This document shows positions 41,615-49,306 of a stretch of 64,000 bases of DNA, in pieces. How positions within the stretch are numbered: position 1 is the first letter of the stretch; each line of letters starts with the position of its first letter. The stretch is from Bradyrhizobium sp. ORS 278 (GTDB taxonomy: Bacteria; Pseudomonadota; Alphaproteobacteria; Rhizobiales; Xanthobacteraceae). Under the pieces are notes generated by a model. The model did not search any database and was not told where the DNA came from. It was given only the letters and a program-made list of their open reading frames with translations. Where the stretch lies: contig NC_009445.1 of NCBI RefSeq assembly GCF_000026145.1, positions 7,253,001 to 7,317,000 on the forward strand, in the 5' to 3' direction. The translations under genes and the position numbers were made by a program.

Positions 41615-44600
41615 CAGCCGAGCCAATCATGCGTCGCTGAGCGGCCTCGAAGGCGCCAGCGATGGCAGCCTTGGCCATCGCATGTCGCTGACGACACGGC
41701 TGGCAATCGCGATGATCCTGCTGGTCGCGATCGCGGTGTTCGCCGTCGGCTGGCTCGGTTACCGCAGCCTCGAGCGGGCGCTGCTGCCCAGGGCGCTGGA
41801 CCGCATCGAATCGCATTCGCGCCTGATGGCGACCGAGATCGAAAACTATGTGGCCGGCGCCCGCAACGACATCAACGGCTACCGCGCCTCGCCAAACCTG
41901 GCGACGCTGATGCGGACCTTGAAGTCCGGCGTGCCGGATCCGCGCGAGGGCCTGTCGGCGCAGTCCTGGCGTGAGCGGGTCGCCATGCGCTATTTCGCAG
42001 AGCTGCAGGCGAAGCCGACCTACGCGATGATCCGGCTGGTCGGGATCGAGAACGACCATCGCGAGCTGATCCGCGTCGACCGGCTTGGCCCGGGAAACAG
42101 CGTCCGCATCGTCCCGGAGAGCGAGCTGATCGCGCGCGGCGAGCGCAACTACATCAAGGAGACGCTGGGACTTGCACCTGGCGGGATCCGGATCTCGCCG
42201 ATCATCCTCGACGGCAACACCACCGATCCGAAGACGGGGGTGCCGATGCTGTGCATCGGAACTCCGGTGTTCGCACCGGACGGCAAGCCGTTTGCCATCC
42301 TGATCATCGATCTCGACATGCGCCCGGTGTTCGCCAATCTGCGCACCGCCGCCCGGCCCGGTGCGCAGCTCTACGTCGTCAACGCGCGCGGCGACTATCT
42401 CTTCCATCCCGAAACCGAGCGCGAGTTCGCCTCGAAACGTGGCCGACCATCCCGCTGGCAGGATGATTTCCCCTCGCTCGCCAGCGCCACCGGCAGCACG
42501 GAGGGTTTTGCGCGCATCCTCCACGACGAATCCGACCGGCCGGGCGGCGTCGCATTCGCGCCGGCGCTGCTCGCCGGCCAGGAATGGGTGGCGGTGATCG
42601 AGACGATTCCCAACACGGCCTTCATGGCGCCGGCCCTCGCCATCCGCAAAACGGCGATCGAGGTCGGCCTCATTGCGATGCTGTGCGCGGCCGCCCTGGC
42701 ATTCGTGGTCGCGAGATCGCTGACGCGCCCGATCAACCAGCTCACGCAGGCGGTCGAGGGGATGGGCCGCGGCGAGCCGGTCAAGATCCCGCTCGAGGCC
42801 GTCGGCGAAACCGGCGTGCTGGCGCGCGCTTTCGCGCGCGTGATGGACGAGGTCCGCAGCAAGACCGCCGAGCTGGAGCGCGAGGTCCAGGAGCACTATC
42901 TGACCGAAGCGGCGCGCGATCATTTCGCCGCACGCGAACGGCTCTACAGCGCCGCGGTCGAATCATCCAACGACGCGATCGTCACGCTCGCCCTCGACGG
43001 AACCATCACCGGGTGGAATCCGGCCGCGCAGACCATGCTGGGCTACTCCGCCGAGGAGGTCGTGGGACGTCAGGCGGACTTTCTCGTTCCGCCCGACCGG
43101 ACGACCGAAGCCCAGGACATCCTGCAGCGCGTCGCGCGCGGCGAACGGATCCAGGCCTTCGAGACGGTCCGCGTCCGCAAGGACGGCCAGCACATTCTCG
43201 CCTCGCTCAGCGTCTCACCGATCAAGTCACCCACGGGACAGATCATCGGCGCATCGAAGATCGCCCGCGACATCACCGAGAGCCGCAGGACTGAGCAGGC
43301 GCTGCGGCAGCAGACGGAAGAGCGACGGCGCATCTTCGAGACGTCACAGGACCTGATCCTGATCACCGACCGCCATGGCATTCTGGTGCAGGTCTCGCCG
43401 AGCGTGGAGACGATCCTGGGCTACAGCCCGGCCGAAATGATCGGGCGCAGCGGCGCCGACTTCATCCATCCCGACGACCTGCCAAAGGCGCGCGAGGAGC
43501 TGCGTGCTTCGCGCAACGGACTGCGCTCCCGCACCTCCGATGGACGCTACATCCACAAGGATGGTCGCGTCGTGACCTTATCCTGGACGTCGAACTGGTC
43601 GGAGCCGGTGCAGCGGCACTTCTTCATCGGCCGCGACATGACCGAGAGCCGTCTGGCGCAGGAAACGCTGCGCGAGAGCGAGCAGCTCGCGCGCAACATC
43701 GTCGAGACCGCGCTCGACGCCTTTGTCCAGATCGACGACAAGGGCGCCATCCTCAACTGGAACTCGCAGGCCGAGCGGATCTTCGGCTGGTCCCGTGCCG
43801 AGATCCTCGGCAAGGACGTGTTCAGCGTGATCACGGTCGAGGGCGGAGGCGAGGAATTGCGCGCGGCGCTCGGCCGCATCGTGATGACCGGGCACGCCTC
43901 CCCGCTCGGCGTCGGACGGCGGCGCGAGGTCATGGTGAGGCGGCGCGACGGCCGCGAGTTCAAGGCCGAGCTCAGCGTCACCGCGTTGAAGACGCGCAAC
44001 GGCTTCGTGCTCAACGGCTTCTTCCGTGACCTGACGGACAAGATCGCGACGGAGGAGCGGATCCGGCAGTCGGAGAAGATGGAAGCGATCGGCCAGCTCA
44101 CCGGCGGCATCGCGCACGACTTCAACAACATCCTGACCGTGATCACCGGCACGATCGAGATTCTCGCGGCTGCCGTCGCCAAGGAGCCGCAGCTCGCCGC
44201 GATCACGCGGATGATCGACGAGGCGGCCGCGCGCGGCGCCGATCTGACGCAGCATCTGCTCGCCTTTGCGCGCCGGCAACCGCTGCAGCCGCGCGAGATC
44301 GACGTCAACACGCTGATCATCGACACCGCCAAGCTGCTGCGGCCCACGCTCGGAGAGCAGGTCGAGATCGAGTCCGTATTCCAGGACGAAACCTGTGTCG
44401 CGCATGTCGACCCCAATCAGCTCACCACCGCGGTCATCAATCTCGCGCTCAACGCCCGTGATGCGATGCCGAATGGCGGCAAGCTGATCCTGGAGACCGG
44501 CTGGGCCGACCTCGACGAGAACTACGCGAGCCTCTACGACGATGTCCGACCCGGCCGTTATGCAATGATCGCCGTCAGCGACAGCGGCAGCGGCATTCCG

Positions 44601-45203
44601 GCGGGCATCATCGACAAGGTCTTCAACCCGTTCTTCACCTCGAAGGGGCCGGGCAAGGGCACCGGGCTCGGCCTGTCGATGGTGTACGGCTTCGTCAAGC
44701 AGTCGGCGGGCCACATCAGGATCTACAGCGAGGAAGGACACGGCACGACGATCCGCATGTACCTGCCGCCGGGCAGCGAGGGCGCTGTGACCACGACATC
44801 GGGAACCGCTCCGACCATCGAAGGCGGCCATGAAACGATCCTGGTGGTGGAGGACGACCGGCTGGTGCGCGGCTACGTGCTGGCCCAGCTCCATGCCTTG
44901 GGATATGCAACGCTGGAAGCCGCCAATGCCGCAGAAGCGCTCGCGATCACCAACGCCGGCGAGCCGTTCGAGCTGCTGTTCACCGACATCATCATGCCTG
45001 GCACGATGAACGGACGCCAGCTCGCCTCAGAGGTCCAGCGGATCCGCCCAGGCCAACGCGTGCTGTTCACGTCGGGCTACACCGAGAATGCGATCGTCCA
45101 TCACGGGAGGCTCGACGAAGGACTGCTCCTGCTGCCAAAGCCCTATCGCAAATCCGAACTCGCCAAAATGGTCCGCAAGGCGCTCGCCACCGACGATCTA
45201 TGA
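41595..45203 (+). CDS. Multi-PAS hybrid sensor histidine kinase with C-terminal REC
   Basis: A 1202-residue membrane kinase. Order: membrane helix near residue 35, a periplasmic double-cache-like sensor (about 60-340), second helix near 355, HAMP, three PAS domains (about 450-825), the His box QLTGGIAHDFNNILTVITG (H841), ATPase domain (N box NLALNARDAMPNGG, G boxes SDSGSGIP and KGTGLGLSMVYG) and REC (Asp1131 in LLFTDIIMPG). It should autophosphorylate and pass phosphate to its own REC and to the REC protein encoded just before it. The His domain is closely similar to that of the degenerate kinase at 54790-55524. An alternative start is ATG 41682, just before the first helix. Confidence 0.92.
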   Translation: MLFRTPDSRANHASLSGLEGASDGSLGHRMSLTTRLAIAMILLVAIAVFAVGWLGYRSLERALLPRALDRIESHSRLMATEIENYVAGARNDINGYRASPNLATLMRTLKSGVPDPREGLSAQSWRERVAMRYFAELQAKPTYAMIRLVGIENDHRELIRVDRLGPGNSVRIVPESELIARGERNYIKETLGLAPGGIRISPIILDGNTTDPKTGVPMLCIGTPVFAPDGKPFAILIIDLDMRPVFANLRTAARPGAQLYVVNARGDYLFHPETEREFASKRGRPSRWQDDFPSLASATGSTEGFARILHDESDRPGGVAFAPALLAGQEWVAVIETIPNTAFMAPALAIRKTAIEVGLIAMLCAAALAFVVARSLTRPINQLTQAVEGMGRGEPVKIPLEAVGETGVLARAFARVMDEVRSKTAELEREVQEHYLTEAARDHFAARERLYSAAVESSNDAIVTLALDGTITGWNPAAQTMLGYSAEEVVGRQADFLVPPDRTTEAQDILQRVARGERIQAFETVRVRKDGQHILASLSVSPIKSPTGQIIGASKIARDITESRRTEQALRQQTEERRRIFETSQDLILITDRHGILVQVSPSVETILGYSPAEMIGRSGADFIHPDDLPKAREELRASRNGLRSRTSDGRYIHKDGRVVTLSWTSNWSEPVQRHFFIGRDMTESRLAQETLRESEQLARNIVETALDAFVQIDDKGAILNWNSQAERIFGWSRAEILGKDVFSVITVEGGGEELRAALGRIVMTGHASPLGVGRRREVMVRRRDGREFKAELSVTALKTRNGFVLNGFFRDLTDKIATEERIRQSEKMEAIGQLTGGIAHDFNNILTVITGTIEILAAAVAKEPQLAAITRMIDEAAARGADLTQHLLAFARRQPLQPREIDVNTLIIDTAKLLRPTLGEQVEIESVFQDETCVAHVDPNQLTTAVINLALNARDAMPNGGKLILETGWADLDENYASLYDDVRPGRYAMIAVSDSGSGIPAGIIDKVFNPFFTSKGPGKGTGLGLSMVYGFVKQSAGHIRIYSEEGHGTTIRMYLPPGSEGAVTTTSGTAPTIEGGHETILVVEDDRLVRGYVLAQLHALGYATLEAANAAEALAITNAGEPFELLFTDIIMPGTMNGRQLASEVQRIRPGQRVLFTSGYTENAIVHHGRLDEGLLLLPKPYRKSELAKMVRKALATDDL

Positions 45204-45250
45204 ACTCCGATCTATGAACTCCGATCTATGAACTACGATCTGTGAACTCC
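45195..45250. repeat. 14-base tandem repeat overlapping the kinase stop codon
   Basis: Four 14-base units of GATCTATGAACTCC (the third and fourth with one change each). The first starts in the last codons of the hybrid kinase and contains its TGA. A weaker fifth unit may follow. Slippage duplication of the gene end is the simple explanation. Confidence 0.8.
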
Positions 45251-45349
45251 GACGCCTAAACACCGACACTCGAGCACCGACGCTTGGACCCGGCGTCACG
45301 CCGGCACGTCAGTACGCGCCAGGCTGCGCGTGCGCGACCCGGCAGCCTT

Positions 45350-45985
45350 TCAATTGGCGCGCGACGCCGTCATCACGATACGAATCAGATCTGCTGCATT
45401 GCGTGCGCCGAGCTTCTTCATGATGTTGGCGCGATGGTCCTCGATCGTCCGTGGACTGATGCCGAGGGTGCGTCCGGCCTCCTTGTTCGAGGCCCCCGCC
45501 GTGAATTGTTCCAGCACCTCGCGCTCGCGCCTGGTCAGTGGCTCGCGACCGGGAAAATGCAGCGAGCCGATCTTCGGCGACGCGTTCTCCTTCTGACGGC
45601 GCGCGAACGCGCCGATCGCTTCGTTCAAGCGAGCCACGATTTCACTGCCGCGAAACGGCTTCTCGATGAAGTCGAGCGCGCCGTTCTTGATGGCGTTGAC
45701 GGCCATCGGGATGTCGCCTTGGCCCGAGATCATGAAGATCGGCGCCGGATAGTCCTCGCCATGAAGTTCCCTGAGGATGTCGAGCCCCGACTTTCCCGGG
45801 ATGTGCACGTCGAGCAGGATGCAGGAAGGTGTTCGGCTTCGGGCCACTGCAAGGAGCGCCGCGCCATCCGCAAAGCAGATCACCTCATACCCACCCGCCG
45901 ACAAGACCATCGAGAGGGTGTCGCGCACGGCTGGGTCGTCATCGACGACAAAAATCTCACCGCGGGAAGTTGTTTGTTCGGCCAT
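45350..45985 (-). CDS. FixJ-like response regulator (REC plus LuxR-type HTH)
   Basis: From the ATG at 45985 the protein has 211 residues: a receiver domain (EIFVVDDDPAVRDTL, phospho-Asp in CILLDVHIPGKSG, Lys in FIEKPFRG), a short linker and a LuxR-type helix-turn-helix (EPLTRREREVLEQFTAG, SNKEAGRTLGISPRTIEDHR). The REC layout follows FixJ. The longer frame would need TTG at 46018. It is convergent with the hybrid kinase gene. A CCGTA-N4-TACGG palindrome lies 80 bases upstream, centred about 45 bases before a plausible transcription start, so autoregulation is possible. Its recognition helix is nearly the same as that of the regulator at 61378. Confidence 0.93.
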   Translation of the reverse strand: MAEQTTSRGEIFVVDDDPAVRDTLSMVLSAGGYEVICFADGAALLAVARSRTPSCILLDVHIPGKSGLDILRELHGEDYPAPIFMISGQGDIPMAVNAIKNGALDFIEKPFRGSEIVARLNEAIGAFARRQKENASPKIGSLHFPGREPLTRREREVLEQFTAGASNKEAGRTLGISPRTIEDHRANIMKKLGARNAADLIRIVMTASRAN

Positions 45986-46064
45986 GGGCGATTGCTCTTG
46001 CAAAGAGAGAAGAAACAATGAAAGCGCGTCTTATGATACCATACTCGCCAGGTAGTTTGGGCAC

Positions 46065-46078
46065 CCGTATTTGTACGG
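46065..46078. promoter_or_regulatory. CCGTA-N4-TACGG palindrome, copy 2 (upstream of the FixJ-like gene)
   Basis: Reads CCGTATTTGTACGG. On the minus strand a possible -10 box TATCAT follows at 46038-46033, which would put the palindrome centre near -45, a usual activator position. Confidence 0.65.
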
Positions 46079-46434
46079 CTTAAGCCCTCAACCCACAAGT
46101 AGTCGCTCGGGACCGGTTCGCCTCCTCACGAGAACACGATCTGAACATGATCTCAAGGCAGTCGTTGTCCGTCGCATGCTGCCCTGCAAAACACACCGCC
46201 GAAGATGCCGTCATGATCGACGTCAAGCGATGGCGGCGCGAGCTCCCCCCGGCCGTCGGCCAGATGTCGGTGTGGACCGGCAGGGACAATCGGGCGTTAC
46301 CGCCGACCTCTGCACGGCAGTCGACACAAGGCGGCACGAGGGTGATCTGCGTTGCCCGTGTTTTGGTCAGCACGGAGAGAAGCGAAAGCCTGCATACCGC
46401 ATGAACTGATCGGTCTGAGTTTCAGCCGCAGATC
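46079..46434. other. Intergenic stretch without a recognised gene
   Basis: Short open frames exist on both strands (for example 46147-46404 plus, 46080-46373 minus), but none has a recognisable family, a convincing ribosome site or typical codon use. I see no hairpin or repeat here. Confidence 0.5.
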
Positions 46435-46944
46435 TCAAGACCGATGCTTGGCTGCAACACCATCGGCTGCGACGCCGCCCCAGGTGTGAACCACGGGCAG
46501 CCCCAGCGCGGTTTTGCCGAGATTGGCGAGGAAGATGCGGAGTGCAGCCAGATCGACAGGCTTGGGCAAGCTCTGAAGGTCGATACCCAGCGAGCGGGCA
46601 TACAGCCTCGCCGCGATTCGCCTCGCCGCATCCATGCCGCTGATCACGATCACGGACCCGGCGAAACGGCTGTCGGCAATGGCGCGGAGAACCTCCGTGC
46701 CGTCTCCGTCCTCGAGCATGAGATCGAGCGTCACGCAATCGAAGCGCTTGTTACGCACCTCGCGGATCGCGTCGTTGCAATTGGACACCACGGTCACGGC
46801 GTGGCCGGCCTGCTTGGCCGCCAGCGAGATCAGCGTTCTCTGCGCGGCGTCGTCGTCGACGACGAGAAGCTGCAGCGCACGCCGTTCGCCCTCCTCGACT
46901 GCTTCTGGGCGGGTGGCCGCAAGTTCCGAACTCATGACCGACAT
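46435..46944 (-). CDS. REC-only response regulator
   Basis: From the ATG at 46944 (AGGGAC upstream) the protein has 169 residues: a 25-residue lead, a receiver domain (LQLLVVDDDAAQRTL, phospho-Asp74 in DCVTLDLMLEDGDGTEVL, Lys in SLPKPVD) and a short tail with no output domain. The phrase FDCVTLDL and the following GTEVL are shared with the REC protein at 57793, so they are paralogues. It may act as a phosphate sink or relay in the local signalling network. Transcription is independent of the che operon. Confidence 0.85.
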   Translation of the reverse strand: MSVMSSELAATRPEAVEEGERRALQLLVVDDDAAQRTLISLAAKQAGHAVTVVSNCNDAIREVRNKRFDCVTLDLMLEDGDGTEVLRAIADSRFAGSVIVISGMDAARRIAARLYARSLGIDLQSLPKPVDLAALRIFLANLGKTALGLPVVHTWGGVAADGVAAKHRS

Positions 46945-47140
46945 TGGTCGTCCCTGGAAATGTTGATTGACTTCATTGTCATACACATCTCGTCCTGAAG
47001 CGACGTAAAGCGCTTCTGCGAAAAACGGCCGCCTCGTTTAAGATTTGCGCAGGATTTTAGGTGTTTCCCGCGCCAACCTCACGCCGCGGCGACCCGCTCC
47101 GCGCGGGCGGCCGCCAAGCCGCCCGGCTGCAAGCCGCGAC

Positions 47141-47464
47141 CTAGCCGACCGTGGATTCCTGACCGGCGGAGGCACTCCCGCGCTTCTTCTTGTTCTTTCC
47201 CTTGATGAACTGGATGTCCATCTCAGCACCGTTGACGCGAACCAGTTCGCACCGCCTGTAGGCCAGTCCCGTCGAGGACAGAAGCAGGAAGAACTCCTTG
47301 AGGTTCAATCCCTGGATCGATCCCTCAACGGTCAGAACCGCGTCGTTGTCGGAGATGGCATTGAGCTGACAATCCCGCCGCCAGGTGCCGTCGATGCCCA
47401 TGATGCAGACATCGTAGCCCCGACTGAAGGTGACGCGCTCCGTACCTTTGTTCTCGTCAGACAT
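47141..47464 (-). CDS. PilZ-like small protein
   Basis: A 107-residue protein at the end of the che operon, 34 bases after cheR. The beta-barrel pattern (GTWRRDCQLNAISDNDAVLTV ... AYRRCELVRVNGAEMDIQFI) resembles a PilZ domain. Of the c-di-GMP signature it keeps a basic pair (RRD) and an acidic/Asn segment, but not a clean RxxxR and DxSxxG set. Binding of c-di-GMP is thus uncertain. The C-terminus is lysine-rich. It could adjust chemotaxis or flagellar motor function. Confidence 0.7.
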   Translation of the reverse strand: MSDENKGTERVTFSRGYDVCIMGIDGTWRRDCQLNAISDNDAVLTVEGSIQGLNLKEFFLLLSSTGLAYRRCELVRVNGAEMDIQFIKGKNKKKRGSASAGQESTVG

Positions 47465-47498
47465 CTTTGCGTCCTGCTCCCGCGCTAAGGCGGCTCAC

Positions 47499-48368
47499 CT
47501 AATTGCCGGCTGCCGCAACCCGTGGCGCGCCGGGAAGTGGCGCCTTGAGCGTGGACGCCACGCCGCTTGGACGATACAGGCCGCGACGGTCCGTGAGCGG
47601 CTTGAACACGTCGGTGAGGCCAACGACGGTTTCCGCCGCGCCCAGGACCAGGAAGCCGTCCGGCTCCATCTGCTTGGCGAGCCGGCCGAAGATGTTGATC
47701 TTGGTTTCCTGGTCGAAATAGATCAGCACGTTGCGGCAGAAGACGACGTCGAAAGTGCCGAGTTGCGAGAAATCGTGCAGCAGGTTGAGCTGACGATGCT
47801 GGACCATGCCGCGAACGTCAGAGTTGATCTGCCAGAGCTCGCCGGCCTGCTTGAAATGTTTGACCAGAAGCTGGATGGGCAGCCCGCGCTGGACTTCGAA
47901 CTGGCTGTAGAGGCCCGCCTTCGATTTCTCGAGCACTTCCTGCGACAAATCGGTGGCAATGATCTCGACACGCCATCCGGCGAGCGCTGCGCCCATTTCC
48001 TTGAGCGACATCGCCAGCGAATACGGCTCCTGTCCGGTGGAGCAGGCTGCGCACCAGATGCGGATCGACTTGCGGTTGGCGCGCGCCTTGAGGAGCTCCG
48101 GCATGATCACGTCGCGAAAGTGATCGAACGGGACCTTGTCGCGGAAGAAGAACGTCTCGTTGGTGGTCATCGCCTCGACGACCTGGCTGACCAGGGCGCT
48201 CGAGCCGTCCTTCAGCTTCTGGACGAGATCGCTGATGCTCGCGAGGCCCGCCTTGCGCGCGAGCGGAAGCAGGCGGCTCTCGATCAGATATTGCTTGTCG
48301 GCAGACAGATCGAGACCTGACTTGTCTCGAAGCAGCTTGCGCAGGAATTCATAATCTGGCTGGTTCAC
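47499..48368 (-). CDS. cheR: Chemotaxis protein methyltransferase CheR
   Basis: A 289-residue S-adenosylmethionine-dependent glutamate methyltransferase. It has the N-terminal helical domain (YEFLRKLLRDKSGLDLSADK), the TTNETFFFRD block, the SAM site SIRIWCAACSTGQEPYSLAM and DVVFCRNVLIYFD. It methylates chemoreceptor glutamates for adaptation. It is the fourth gene of cheA-cheW-cheY-cheR. No cheB demethylase gene accompanies it in this window. Confidence 0.96.
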   Translation of the reverse strand: MNQPDYEFLRKLLRDKSGLDLSADKQYLIESRLLPLARKAGLASISDLVQKLKDGSSALVSQVVEAMTTNETFFFRDKVPFDHFRDVIMPELLKARANRKSIRIWCAACSTGQEPYSLAMSLKEMGAALAGWRVEIIATDLSQEVLEKSKAGLYSQFEVQRGLPIQLLVKHFKQAGELWQINSDVRGMVQHRQLNLLHDFSQLGTFDVVFCRNVLIYFDQETKINIFGRLAKQMEPDGFLVLGAAETVVGLTDVFKPLTDRRGLYRPSGVASTLKAPLPGAPRVAAAGN

Positions 48369-48397
48369 GGTCGGCCTCTTCTGGGCAGAGGAAGGGA

Positions 48398-48787
<390 letters not shown>

Positions 48788-48817
48788 CGTTGTCTCTCCT
48801 ATGAGACGGTTGACGGG

Positions 48818-49291
48818 CTAAGCGGCGATCGCCGCCTTCGGCAGAAGTTCGAGCACGCGATCGACATCGAGGATGACCATCAGCTGGCCATCGAGGCGGT
48901 GCACGCCGCCCGCAAACTTCGCCATGCGCGGATCGAGGTTGACGGGGTTGTCCTCCCGGCCCGCTTCGGGCAGCCGCAACACCTCGCCGATCTGGTCGAT
49001 CAGCAGGCCGTAGGACTCGCCGCGCAGATCGACGCCGACCGCCATCGGCGGCTTGCCATCCTCGGCCTTGGCAAGGCCGAGCCGCGCGCGCATGTCGACG
49101 ACGGTGACGATGCGGCCGCGCAGATTCAGGACGCCGGCGATCTCGGCCGACGACAGCGGCACGCGCGTCACCCGCTCCGGCATGAACACGTCCTGCACCC
49201 GCGAGATCGGCAGGCCGAACAGCTGGCCACCGATCATCGCGGTGACGAATTCGGAGGCCGCGCCGTCAGTGGTTTCGATCTTGCTGCTCAT
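48818..49291 (-). CDS. cheW: Chemotaxis adaptor CheW
   Basis: A 157-residue single CheW domain (FVTAMIGGQLFGLPISRVQDVF, LRGRIVTVVDMRARLGL, YGLLIDQIGEVLRL). It couples chemoreceptors to CheA. It lies 15 bases after cheA and 30 before cheY. Confidence 0.95.
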   Translation of the reverse strand: MSSKIETTDGAASEFVTAMIGGQLFGLPISRVQDVFMPERVTRVPLSSAEIAGVLNLRGRIVTVVDMRARLGLAKAEDGKPPMAVGVDLRGESYGLLIDQIGEVLRLPEAGREDNPVNLDPRMAKFAGGVHRLDGQLMVILDVDRVLELLPKAAIAA

Positions 49292-49306
49292 CGTATCGTC
49301 TCCGTA

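Noticed and set aside
45195..45250. Possible CRISPR array
   Set aside because: Units are directly adjacent, with no spacers, and no cas genes are present.
46080..46404. Small genes in the 46.1-46.4 kb intergenic region
   Set aside because: Overlapping frames on both strands, no ribosome sites and no recognisable family.
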